Below are positions 7,683 through 16,387 of a stretch of 64,000 bases of DNA, piece after piece. A program made the position numbers and the translations under genes. The DNA comes from Gemmiger sp. An50 (lineage in GTDB: Bacteria > Bacillota > Clostridia > Oscillospirales > Ruminococcaceae). Within the stretch, counting starts at the first letter, position 1. Every line of letters starts with the position of its first letter. The stretch covers positions 248,001 through 312,000 of the forward strand of contig NZ_NFID01000003.1 in assembly GCF_002161595.1 (NCBI RefSeq), written 5' to 3'. The notes under the pieces were generated by a model. The model saw only the letters and a list, made by a program, of their open reading frames with translations. It was not told where the DNA came from and did not search any database.

Positions 7683-8870
7683 ATGAAAAAAGCAATGAGT
7701 TTGGTCCTTGCGGCCGCAATGGCATTCAGCTTCGCTGCTTGTGGCGGTGCATCCGGCACCAGCGGCGCGACATCCACTGCTTCCGGTGCAGCATCCACCA
7801 CCGGCACCGCCTCCGGCGCAGCCATTAAGATCGGCGGCATCGGCCCCCTGACCGGCGGCGCTGCCATCTACGGCAACGCTGTTAAGAACGGCGCCGAGCT
7901 GGCTGTGGAAGAGATCAACGCCCAGGGCGGCCTGCAGTTCGTGCTGAACTTCCAGGACGACGAGAACGACCCCGAGAAGTCCCTGAACGCTTACAACAAC
8001 CTGAAGGACTGGGGCATGCAGGCCCTGCTGGGCACCGTTACCACCCAGCCCTGCCTGACCGTAGCTCCCGAGACCGCGGCTGACAACATGTTCCTGCTGA
8101 CTCCCTCCGCTTCTGCGGTGGACGTCATCAAGGAAGACAATGCCTTCCAGGTCTGCTTCACCGACCCCAACCAGGGCGTCGCTTCCGCGGACTACATCGC
8201 CGATAACGGCCTGGCCACCAAGATCGCCGTGATCTACGACAGCTCCGACGCTTATTCTTCCGGCATCCACGACAAGTTCAAGGAAGAGGCTGCCAAGAAG
8301 GGCCTGGAGATCGTGGCCGACGAAGCCTTTACTGCCGACAACAAGACCGATTTCTCCGTACAGGTCCAGAAGGCCAAGAGCTCCGGCGCTGAGCTGGTGT
8401 TCCTGCCCATCTACTACAGCGAAGCCAACCTGATCATCCAGGAGATGAACAAGCAGGGCTGCACCGCCACTGTGTTTGGCTGCGACGGTCTGGACGGCCT
8501 GCTGACCATCGAAGGCGCCGACACCTCTCTGTTCGAGGGCGTTATGCTGCTGACTCCCTTCGCTGCCGACGCACAGGACGAGAAGACCCAGAACTTCGTG
8601 TCCAAGTACCAGGAGAAGTTCGGCGAGACGCCCAACCAGTTTGCTGCTGATGCTTACGACGGTGTTTACACCATCCTGGCTGCCTGCGAGCAGGGCGGCG
8701 TGACCGCTGATATGGACGCTTCCGCTATCTGTGACGCCCTGAAGACCGCCATGACCCAGATCACTGTGGACGGCCTGACCGGCGAAGGCATGAAGTGGGA
8801 AGCCACCGGCGAAGTGAACAAGGCTCCTCGTGCCGTTAAGATCCAGAACGGTGCTTACACCGCAATGTAA
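7683..8870 (+). CDS. livJ: Branched-chain amino acid ABC transporter, substrate-binding lipoprotein
   Basis: A 395-residue lipoprotein with signal peptide MKKAMSLVLAAAMAFSFAAC and lipobox FAAC, then a Ser/Thr/Ala-rich linker (about residues 22-48). The mature part is a Leu/Ile/Val-binding type I periplasmic-binding fold: IKIGGIGPLTGGAAIYG, then DDENDPEKSLNAYNNL and the segment QFAADAYDGVYTILAA. It delivers branched-chain amino acids, or a related ligand, to LivHM. The ATG at 7683 follows GGAGGAGAACCCAC. It is the first gene of the liv cluster but is separated from livH by a terminator and a second promoter, so it can be made in excess. Confidence 0.9.
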   Translation: MKKAMSLVLAAAMAFSFAACGGASGTSGATSTASGAASTTGTASGAAIKIGGIGPLTGGAAIYGNAVKNGAELAVEEINAQGGLQFVLNFQDDENDPEKSLNAYNNLKDWGMQALLGTVTTQPCLTVAPETAADNMFLLTPSASAVDVIKEDNAFQVCFTDPNQGVASADYIADNGLATKIAVIYDSSDAYSSGIHDKFKEEAAKKGLEIVADEAFTADNKTDFSVQVQKAKSSGAELVFLPIYYSEANLIIQEMNKQGCTATVFGCDGLDGLLTIEGADTSLFEGVMLLTPFAADAQDEKTQNFVSKYQEKFGETPNQFAADAYDGVYTILAACEQGGVTADMDASAICDALKTAMTQITVDGLTGEGMKWEATGEVNKAPRAVKIQNGAYTAM

Positions 8871-8902
8871 TTGAAACAGTCCGGCCTGGTCCGGTGCTGA
8901 AA

Positions 8903-8936
8903 GGGCTGCTCGCCGGGGGCGCAGCAGCCCTTTTTT
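8903..8936 (+). terminator. Terminator/attenuator between livJ and livH
   Basis: GGGCTGCT (8903-8910) pairs with AGCAGCCC (8923-8930), followed by six T. Confidence 0.85.
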
Positions 8937-8980
8937 ATTCAAAAATCCGGCAAAATCCGGCAGAAAATGCTGCGGGATTC

Positions 8981-9009
8981 TTGTGTGCACTTTACAGCAG
9001 TGCTATAAT
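8981..9009 (+). promoter_or_regulatory. Internal promoter for livHMGF
   Basis: TTGTGT (8981-8986), 17-bp spacer, TATAAT (9004-9009), 80 bp before livH. Confidence 0.7.
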
Positions 9010-9088
9010 AATCCATATATTCTGTGCGGTGGCGGCAGACAGGTGTAGGCATCACCGGTCCGCCGCCGCGAAAAAAGGGGAATCGAGT

Positions 9089-9970
9089 ATGGAATTTCTG
9101 TCCTACTTAATCAACGGCATCAGCCTGGGCAGTGTGTATGCCATCATCGCCCTGGGCTACACCATGGTGTACGGCATTGCCAAGATGCTGAACTTCGCCC
9201 ATGGTGATGTGATCATGGTGGGCAGCTACATCGTGTTCATTGCGGTGAACCAGATGGGCATGCCTCCGCTGCTGGCCATTGTTATTTCCATGGCCCTGTG
9301 CACGCTGCTGGGCATCGTGATCGAGCGGTTTGCCTATAAGCCGCTGCGCAGCGCCTCCTCGCTGGCGGTTCTGATCACCGCCATCGGCGTGAGCTATCTG
9401 CTTCAGAACCTGGCTCTGCTCATCTGGGGCGCGGACCCCAAGTCCTTCACCTCCGTGGTGGGCCTGGCTCCGGTGCAGCTGGCAGGCGGCCGGCTGGTCA
9501 TCTCCGGCGAGACCATCGTGACCATCCTGGTAAGCGCCGTCATCATGGCTGGCCTGATCTTCTTCGTGAACAACACCAAAATGGGCCGTGCCATGCTGGC
9601 CGTGAGCGAGGATAAGGGCGCTGCTCAGCTGATGGGCATCAACGTGAACTCCACCATCGCCATGACCTTCGCCATCGGTTCCGCTCTGGCGGCAGTGGCC
9701 GGTGTGCTGCTGTGCTCGGCTTATCCCACCCTGCAGCCCACCACCGGCGCTATGCCCGGCATCAAGGCCTTCACCGCCGCGGTGTTCGGCGGCATCGGTT
9801 CCATTCCCGGCGCTTTTGTGGGCGGCATCCTGCTGGGCGTGATCGAGATCATGAGCAAAGCTTACATTTCCACCCAGCTGGCGGACGCCATCGTGTTCGC
9901 GGTGCTGATCATCGTGCTGCTGGTGCGTCCCACCGGTCTGCTGGGCAAGAAAATCAGTGAAAAGGTGTGA
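9089..9970 (+). CDS. livH: Branched-chain amino acid ABC transporter permease LivH
   Basis: A 293-residue membrane protein with about eight hydrophobic segments. The N-terminal FLSYLINGISLGSVYAIIAL and GYTMVYGIAKMLNFAHGDV are the hallmark of LivH, and KAFTAAVFGGIGSIPGAFVGG near the C-terminus is the conserved cytoplasmic loop that contacts the ATPases. The frame is open upstream, but the ATG at 9089 follows AAAAAAGGGG and matches family starts. It pairs with LivM to form the channel. The stop lies 10 nt before the livM start. Confidence 0.95.
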   Translation: MEFLSYLINGISLGSVYAIIALGYTMVYGIAKMLNFAHGDVIMVGSYIVFIAVNQMGMPPLLAIVISMALCTLLGIVIERFAYKPLRSASSLAVLITAIGVSYLLQNLALLIWGADPKSFTSVVGLAPVQLAGGRLVISGETIVTILVSAVIMAGLIFFVNNTKMGRAMLAVSEDKGAAQLMGINVNSTIAMTFAIGSALAAVAGVLLCSAYPTLQPTTGAMPGIKAFTAAVFGGIGSIPGAFVGGILLGVIEIMSKAYISTQLADAIVFAVLIIVLLVRPTGLLGKKISEKV

Positions 9971-9980
9971 GGTGGCGGTT

Positions 9981-11075
9981 ATGAATATTCTGAAAACCAT
10001 GAAAAAGTCCACCCGAAGCAACCTGATCACCTACGGCATCGTGGTGCTGTTTTATCTGGTGATGCAGCTGCTGTCCAGCGGCGGCCTGCTGAGCAATTCC
10101 ATGCAGGGCATGCTGGTGCCCATCTGTACCTATGTGGTCCTGGCAGTCTCTCTGAATCTGACCGTCGGTATCCTGGGCGAGCTGAGCCTGGGCCATGCGG
10201 GCTTCATGAGCGTCGGCGCTTTCTCCGGTGCGGTGTTCTGGATGATCGCAGGTCAGAGCCTGCCCTCCGTTCTGGGTCTGGCAGTGTCCATGCTCATCGG
10301 CGGCGTGATGGCCGGTGTGTTCGGCTTCCTGATCGGCATCCCCGTGCTGCGGCTGCGGGGTGACTATCTGGCCATCGTGACCCTGGCCTTCGGCGAGATC
10401 ATCAAGAACATTCTGAATGCCATCTATCTGGGCTGGGACAGCAACGGCTTCCACTTCTCCATGAAGGACGCCACCTCCCTGAACATGGGCGAGGACGGCG
10501 AGGTCATCATCAACGGTGCCATCGGCATCAGCGGCATGACCAAGGCCTCCAGCTTCACTGCTGGCATCATTCTGGTGCTTATCACCCTGTTTGTGGTGCT
10601 GAACCTGATCAACTCCCGCGCCGGCCGTGCGATCATGTCCATTCGAGACAACCGCATCGCCGCCGAAGCCACCGGCATCAATGTGACCAAGTACAAGCTG
10701 ATGGCCTTCATCACCTCCGCCTTCCTGGCCGGTATGGCGGGCGTGCTGTACGCGCTGAACATGTCCGCTCTGGCGGCCAAGAAGTTTGACTACAACACCT
10801 CCATCCTGGTTCTGGTGTTTGTGGTTCTGGGCGGCATCGGCAATATCCGCGGTTCCGTGATCGCGGCGGCGGTTTTGTATGTGCTGCCCGAGATGCTGCG
10901 CGGCCTGAACGACTACCGCATGCTGATTTATGCGGTGATCCTGATCGTTATGATGATCTTCAACCAGAGCGCCCAGGTGGTCGCCTGGCGTCATCAGGTG
11001 TGGGAAAAGCTCTCCGCCACCGGCCCGCTCCAGAAGCTGGCCCGGGTAAAAAAACAAACGAAGGGGGAGGCATGA
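9981..11075 (+). CDS. livM: Branched-chain amino acid ABC transporter permease LivM
   Basis: A 364-residue integral membrane protein. GILGELSLGHAGFMSVGAF and LRLRGDYLAIVTLAFGEI are diagnostic of LivM, and the coupling-loop region contains VLGGIGNIRGSVIAAAVL. The ATG at 9981 follows a GAGGTGGCGGTT stretch; an in-frame GTG at 9957 lies inside livH and would have no ribosome binding site. It forms the second half of the channel with LivH and lies 3 nt from livG, pointing to coupled translation. Confidence 0.95.
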   Translation: MNILKTMKKSTRSNLITYGIVVLFYLVMQLLSSGGLLSNSMQGMLVPICTYVVLAVSLNLTVGILGELSLGHAGFMSVGAFSGAVFWMIAGQSLPSVLGLAVSMLIGGVMAGVFGFLIGIPVLRLRGDYLAIVTLAFGEIIKNILNAIYLGWDSNGFHFSMKDATSLNMGEDGEVIINGAIGISGMTKASSFTAGIILVLITLFVVLNLINSRAGRAIMSIRDNRIAAEATGINVTKYKLMAFITSAFLAGMAGVLYALNMSALAAKKFDYNTSILVLVFVVLGGIGNIRGSVIAAAVLYVLPEMLRGLNDYRMLIYAVILIVMMIFNQSAQVVAWRHQVWEKLSATGPLQKLARVKKQTKGEA

Positions 11076-11078
11076 TCC

Positions 11079-11840
11079 ATGGCTCTGCTTGAAGTAATGA
11101 ACGTGGGCATCGCTTTCGGCGGTCTGCAGGCGGTGGCCCAGCTGGATATGAAGATCGAAAAGGGCCATCTGTATGGCCTGATCGGCCCCAACGGCGCCGG
11201 TAAAACCACCGTGTTCAACATGCTCACCGGCGTGTACCGTCCCACTGAGGGCGATATCATCCTGGACGGCAAGAACATCACCGGCAAGGCCCCGGCCAAA
11301 ATCAACCAGGCCGGCATTGCCCGTACCTTCCAGAACATCCGTCTGTTTAGCCAGATGACCGTGCTGGACAACGTGAAGATCGGCCTGCACAACCAGGTCA
11401 AGTATCCCATGTGGACCGGCGTGTTCCGCCTGCCCGGCTTCAAGGAGAAGGAGCAGGAGATGGACTACAAGGCCATGAAGCTGCTCAAGATCTTTGATCT
11501 GGACAAGGAAGCCAATCTGCCCGCTTCCAGCCTGCCCTACGGCAAGCAGCGTAAGCTGGAGATCGCCCGCGCCCTGGCCACCAATCCCAAGCTGCTGCTG
11601 CTGGACGAACCCGCCGCCGGTATGAACCCCAGCGAGAGCGAGGAGCTGATGAACACCATCAAGTTCGTGCAGAAGGAGTTCGGCGTGGCCATCCTGCTCA
11701 TTGAGCACGACATGAACTTCGTGATGGGCATCTGCGAATACATCTATGTGCTGGATTACGGCCGGGTCATCGCCCAGGGCAACGGCGAATCCATCCGCAA
11801 TAACCCCAAGGTCATTGCGGCATATCTGGGAGGTGACTGA
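11079..11840 (+). CDS. livG: Branched-chain amino acid ABC transporter ATPase LivG
   Basis: A 253-residue ATPase. Walker A is GPNGAGKT (about residues 36-43), the signature is LPYGKQRKLEIARALA, Walker B is LLLLDEPAAGMNP and the switch His is in LLIEHDMNFVM. Signature and C-terminus are those of LivG, not LivF. It powers the LivHM channel with LivF. AAGGGGGAGG precedes the ATG by about 9 nt, and livF begins 2 nt after the stop. Confidence 0.95.
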   Translation: MALLEVMNVGIAFGGLQAVAQLDMKIEKGHLYGLIGPNGAGKTTVFNMLTGVYRPTEGDIILDGKNITGKAPAKINQAGIARTFQNIRLFSQMTVLDNVKIGLHNQVKYPMWTGVFRLPGFKEKEQEMDYKAMKLLKIFDLDKEANLPASSLPYGKQRKLEIARALATNPKLLLLDEPAAGMNPSESEELMNTIKFVQKEFGVAILLIEHDMNFVMGICEYIYVLDYGRVIAQGNGESIRNNPKVIAAYLGGD

Positions 11841-11842
11841 CC

Positions 11843-12559
<717 letters not shown>

Positions 12560-12573
12560 ACCCAAAACGACCG

Positions 12574-12616
12574 AAAGTCCCTATGCCGAAGTTGTTTGGC
12601 ATAGGGACTTTTTTGT
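12574..12616 (+). terminator. Terminator of the liv operon
   Basis: A 14-bp stem, AAAGTCCCTATGCC (12574-12587) with 12598-12611, followed by a T-run. Confidence 0.9.
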
Positions 12617-12630
12617 GCGGCAAAAAGGAA

Positions 12631-12684
12631 TTGACAAGATTATAATACAAGTGTATTATAATCTTAATTAATACAGCTGTATTA
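12631..12684 (+). promoter_or_regulatory. BlaI-type promoter with two operators
   Basis: TTGACA (12631-12636), 17-bp spacer, TATTAT (12654-12659). A near-perfect 30-bp dyad covers the spacer and -10 (14-bp arms 12636-12649 and 12652-12665, each with an inner ATACA/TGTAT). A second dyad AATACAGCTGTATT lies at 12670-12683. BlaI/MecI repressors bind TACA/TGTA dyads, so self-repression by the next gene is likely. Confidence 0.8.
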
Positions 12685-12704
12685 TAAACAAAGGAGAGAC
12701 GACG

Positions 12705-13094
12705 ATGAAGGAATCAATTCGCAGGCTCCCGGATGGAGAGCTGGAAGTGATGCAGGCGCTCTGGCAGGCGGACCACCCGCTGCTGCGCAGTGAACTGGAC
12801 CAGGTGCCGGGCCAGAAAAACGGCTGGGCGCCGCAGGTTTTGGTCACGATGCTGACCCGGCTGGAAAAGAAGGGCTTTGTGCGCCGGAACAAAGAGGGGC
12901 GGGGATATCGTTACGAAGCGCTGATCAGCCGGGACGAGTATCTGGCCAGCGAGAGTGAAAGTCTGTTGGAGCGGTTGTATGGGGGTCAGCCCGCCGGATT
13001 CATCGCAGCCTTGCAGCGGGGCAAGGGCCTTAGTGCGGCGGATATTCAGGAGCTGGAAGCCATCCTGCAAAAGGCGAAAGAGGAACTGAAATGA
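12705..13094 (+). CDS. BlaI/MecI/CopY-family transcriptional repressor
   Basis: A 129-residue winged-helix repressor. LPDGELEVMQALWQADHP, the recognition region (WAPQVLVTMLTRLEKKGFV) and wing (RNKEGRGYRYEALISRDEY) are typical of the BlaI/MecI family; a C-terminal helical dimerisation part follows. BlaI proteins are removed by cleavage when the partner M56 sensor-protease is activated. It heads a seven-gene operon, its start follows AAAGGAG, and its stop overlaps the start of the M56 gene by 4 nt. The operators in front of it fit autoregulation. Confidence 0.9.
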   Translation: MKESIRRLPDGELEVMQALWQADHPLLRSELDQVPGQKNGWAPQVLVTMLTRLEKKGFVRRNKEGRGYRYEALISRDEYLASESESLLERLYGGQPAGFIAALQRGKGLSAADIQELEAILQKAKEELK

Positions 13095-14035
13095 GCGGTA
13101 CACAGCTGCTGTTGAATGGATTCGGGCTCAGCCTGTCAGCGGGGGCGGCGATCCTGGTGCTTTTGCTGCTCCGCTCGGGTATTGCCCGGCGATACAGCGC
13201 CCGCTGGCGGTGTGTAGTTTGGCTGCTGCTGGCTGTGCGGCTGCTGATTCCTCTTCCGCTGGAAAGCGGGATTCTTCGGATTGAACTGCCCCAAAGACTG
13301 AGCCAGCCCCAATACGGCCAAAGTGCGGCGTATTCACTCCCACAGAAGGATGCAGCACCGGTGCCGCAAGCTGCCGGGCAGCAGAAAAAGGAAAATGATA
13401 CAGAGCAACCGCCGGCATCACCGGACCCGGAAGCAGATTTCCAGCAGCCGGAAACGCCGCCCATTCTGCTGCAAAAGGCGGGGCCGTCTGCGCTTTCCGT
13501 TGCTTGCGGCGTGTGGGTCAGCGGGATTCTGCTGTGCGCGGCGGGACAGCTGCTGCGGTATTTTCTCTGGAGGCGGCAGACGCTGCGGTGGAACCGGCCG
13601 GTTCAGGATGAAAAACTGCTGCAACAAATCGCAGCGGAAAGCAGTGCGGCAGGGCTTTCCCGGCCTCCGCGGGCTTACTACAACGCAAAATTGCCTGCGC
13701 CGCTGGTTTTGGGGTATTTCCGTCCGATGCTTCTTTTGCCGGAAGTTTTTTCCAGCGAACCTGCTATGGGAGCGGTGCTGCGGCATGAATGCATCCATCT
13801 GAGGCGTGGGGATTTGTTTTGGAAGCTGCTGTTTCTGGCGGCGGCCTGCGTGCACTGGTTCAATCCACTGGTGTGGATCATGCGCGGAACGGCTCACCAT
13901 GATCTGGAGCTTGCCTGTGACGAAGCGGTGCTAGTAGGGACGGATACTTCCCAGCGAATCCTTTATGGGGCTGCACTTCTGGAACATGCAAAGAAACCTG
14001 TAGCACGAGTGGACGCTTTTCACGGCAAGGCGTGA
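13091..14035 (+). CDS. M56-family (BlaR1/MecR1-like) membrane metallopeptidase, shortened
   Basis: A 314-residue protein with three hydrophobic segments (about residues 5-28, 38-55 and 135-160), then the zinc protease site HECIH (232-236), NPLVW, and ELACDEAV supplying the third ligand. It probably inactivates the BlaI-like repressor encoded just upstream. The protein stops about 40 residues after the protease core, so the fourth membrane segment and the extracellular sensor domain of BlaR1 are missing. The next gene begins 6 nt later in the same frame, so the TGA at 14033 is all that separates them. Short M56 proteins without a sensor occur in Firmicutes, so this may be a working form. Confidence 0.8.
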   Translation: MSGTQLLLNGFGLSLSAGAAILVLLLLRSGIARRYSARWRCVVWLLLAVRLLIPLPLESGILRIELPQRLSQPQYGQSAAYSLPQKDAAPVPQAAGQQKKENDTEQPPASPDPEADFQQPETPPILLQKAGPSALSVACGVWVSGILLCAAGQLLRYFLWRRQTLRWNRPVQDEKLLQQIAAESSAAGLSRPPRAYYNAKLPAPLVLGYFRPMLLLPEVFSSEPAMGAVLRHECIHLRRGDLFWKLLFLAAACVHWFNPLVWIMRGTAHHDLELACDEAVLVGTDTSQRILYGAALLEHAKKPVARVDAFHGKA

Positions 14036-14041
14036 GGGATC

Positions 14042-14926
14042 ATGATGAAACGAGCAATACGAGAAAAACTTCGTCCGGCTGCCCGGCGGCAGGCACAGAC
14101 CGGGTTAATGCTGGCCGCTCCGGTGTTTCTGGGCAGCGGGATCTTTTTTCTGCTTCCGTTTTGTCTGATGCTTCGCTACTCACTTACATTTGGAATCGGC
14201 GGGTTCCGGTTTGTGGGGCTGCGCAATTACCGGGAGGTGCTGGAAAGCCCGGCCTTCCAATTGGCGGCAGTAAATACGGTGCGTTTTCTGGCGGTGGGAC
14301 TGCCGCTGATCATGGCATTGGGACTGCTGCTGGCGCTGCTGCTTCGGCAGAAGCTTCCGGGAGCTGGCCTGCTGCGCCGGGTGTTGCTGTTGCCCATGGT
14401 GCTCCCGGTCGCCAGTATCGTGATGCTGGTGCAGATTCTGTTTGCCGGTCCGGGCATTTTGAACGGGCTGCTGGAACAGTGGGGATTATTCCCCCGGCAA
14501 TGGCTGAACGGGCCGGAAAGCTTCTGGGTACTGGTTGGCCTGTATGTCTGGAAAAACTGCGGCTACAATGTGGTGCTGTTTCTGGCCGGGCTGAATATGA
14601 TCCCGGAGGAGCTTTACCAAACGGCCGAGCTGGACGGTGCGGGCCCCTGGGCAAAATTCCGGTTCATCACGCTGCCGCTCTTGATTCCCAGCCTGTTTTT
14701 CGGTTTTATCTTCGGCATCGTGAACAGCTTTAAGGTGTATCGGGAGGCGTTCCTGCTGGGCGGGGAATATCCGGCCCAGAGCATCTATCTGCTGCAGCAT
14801 TTTTCGAACAACAATTTCCGCAACCTGAATTATCAGCGACTTTCCGTGGCGGCAATTTTATTGTTCAGCGTGATTTTTCTTCTGGTGGGGCTGCTGCTGT
14901 GGGCCCAGCGGAAAACGGAAACATAA
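14042..14926 (+). CDS. Sugar-type (MalF-like) ABC transporter permease
   Basis: A 294-residue membrane protein with six predicted helices. The first is LMLAAPVFLGSGIFFLLPF; the EAA loop reads EELYQTAELDGAGPWAKFRF followed by ITLPLLIPS, typical of CUT1 sugar permeases. It should pair with the second permease at 16388 and dock an ATPase, but no ATPase gene is in the operon. Two adjacent ATGs (14042, 14045) are possible; the Shine-Dalgarno GAGGG fits the second better. A role in sugar uptake is not certain given the BlaI/M56 and adaptor neighbours. Confidence 0.85.
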   Translation: MMKRAIREKLRPAARRQAQTGLMLAAPVFLGSGIFFLLPFCLMLRYSLTFGIGGFRFVGLRNYREVLESPAFQLAAVNTVRFLAVGLPLIMALGLLLALLLRQKLPGAGLLRRVLLLPMVLPVASIVMLVQILFAGPGILNGLLEQWGLFPRQWLNGPESFWVLVGLYVWKNCGYNVVLFLAGLNMIPEELYQTAELDGAGPWAKFRFITLPLLIPSLFFGFIFGIVNSFKVYREAFLLGGEYPAQSIYLLQHFSNNNFRNLNYQRLSVAAILLFSVIFLLVGLLLWAQRKTET

Positions 14927-14945
14927 CGGCAAGGGAGGAAGGACC

Positions 14946-16379
14946 ATGAACTGGCTCGAACGGTGGAGACAAAAAGCAACGAACTGGCTGAGCGACACAC
15001 CGGAAAGCTTCACCAGCGCGTTCCATGAAAAGAAGCAGATGAAGGAACGCCTGGAAGCAGCGCTGGATCAGAGTACAAAACGAAGCGGCCGCGCAGCTCT
15101 GGTGCTGGCCGCAGCAGTGATTCTGGGGCTGGGCGGTTTCGCGGTGTGGGGAATCTCCCCCACACAAAAGCAGACGGATGCGCTTCGGGTGCTGTGTGTG
15201 GCGCCGGAGTATACCGGCCGCTATTCGGAATTCAAAGCCATGGAGAAGGCGAAAGCCCGGTTCGCAGCTGCCTGGCCGGATGTGGAGCTGACGGTGGAGT
15301 ATTTCTTCATTGATGAATCCAGCGTACAGAATGAGGAGAAGCTGACCCAGCTGCGCACCCAGATTATGGCCGGGGATGGTCCGGACGTGCTGTTCAGCAC
15401 AGGCGACATCTTTTTGCAGAATCCGGCCAAGCAGATGGCGGCAGGTGTTTTCTGCGACCTCACACCGTATATGAAAGCGGAGAGAGAGGAGCTGCCTTCA
15501 CTGAAGGAATTGGTGCTGCAAAGCGGCCAGGAGCGGGGGGAGCAGTATGCGATCCCGCTTACTTATTGGGTGGAGTCCCTGAACAGCACGGCCGAGCGTT
15601 TTGCTCTTTATGGAATTGACCCGGGTGCTGTTTCGGACCGGCAAGCGTATCTGGATACCATGCAGCACTTTCTGGAACAAAATCCGCAGCTGAGCTGGAG
15701 TGGCGGAAACCGGGCAAATGCAGACTACGTTCTGGCACAGACCTTTGTGAGCCTGTTCCCGGAGCTATGCGATCTGCAAAATGAGAGCCTTCCGCTGGAA
15801 GATGCGCAGGTCCGCCAGTGGCTGGAGCTGTGCCGGCTGGAATACGAGCGGGTGGCCGCGTATCCCCGAGATGCATCGGAACAGACCCCTCCGGAGGATC
15901 AGTTTCGGCTGTTGGGGCTGCAGCAGCTGAACGCGGTGAAGCAGGGCGAGACCGCGGATTGTCTGGTGGCCCACAACCAGCAGGGAGGGACCACCGGGAT
16001 CGTGGGGCAGTGGGCCGGGGTGTTGGCCAATTCGAAAAACCAGCTGAACGGCTGGCGATTCATCCGGACCATGCTGGAGGAAGAGGTGCTGTGGACTGGA
16101 ACCAGTGAGAGCGACAATTACGGCTGGGTCTTGCAGGGAAGCGAAAACTTTGTGAGCCAGCAGGTCAGCTCCACAAAACCGCTGGAAACGCTGTATGGCG
16201 GCTCTCTCTGGCTGGAGCGTTATATGGACCAGGTGGGTCAGACCAGTGCAGTGGTTTTTACCATGGAGCCCTATGAGACGTTGTTGGAAACCTTCCAACC
16301 CTATTTTGAGGGTACGGCGAGCTATGAGGACTGTGCCCAAAAGGCGCAGAACTACTGGCAGATCTACCGCACGGAATAA
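14946..16379 (+). CDS. Extracellular solute-binding protein with N-terminal membrane anchor
   Basis: A 477-residue protein between the two permeases. Residues 1-47 are charged and look cytoplasmic (helical, rich in Glu, Lys, Arg), residues 48-70 form one membrane helix, and the rest resembles a family 1 sugar-binding protein (LRTQIMAGDGPDVLFSTG, IPLTYWVESLN, late SYEDCAQKAQNYW). There is no lipobox Cys, unlike most Gram-positive binding proteins, so it is held by a type II signal anchor with a cytoplasmic tail. GGGAGG precedes the ATG. The ligand is unknown; the tail could signal or tether. Confidence 0.8.
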   Translation: MNWLERWRQKATNWLSDTPESFTSAFHEKKQMKERLEAALDQSTKRSGRAALVLAAAVILGLGGFAVWGISPTQKQTDALRVLCVAPEYTGRYSEFKAMEKAKARFAAAWPDVELTVEYFFIDESSVQNEEKLTQLRTQIMAGDGPDVLFSTGDIFLQNPAKQMAAGVFCDLTPYMKAEREELPSLKELVLQSGQERGEQYAIPLTYWVESLNSTAERFALYGIDPGAVSDRQAYLDTMQHFLEQNPQLSWSGGNRANADYVLAQTFVSLFPELCDLQNESLPLEDAQVRQWLELCRLEYERVAAYPRDASEQTPPEDQFRLLGLQQLNAVKQGETADCLVAHNQQGGTTGIVGQWAGVLANSKNQLNGWRFIRTMLEEEVLWTGTSESDNYGWVLQGSENFVSQQVSSTKPLETLYGGSLWLERYMDQVGQTSAVVFTMEPYETLLETFQPYFEGTASYEDCAQKAQNYWQIYRTE

Positions 16380-16387
16380 GAAACTAC

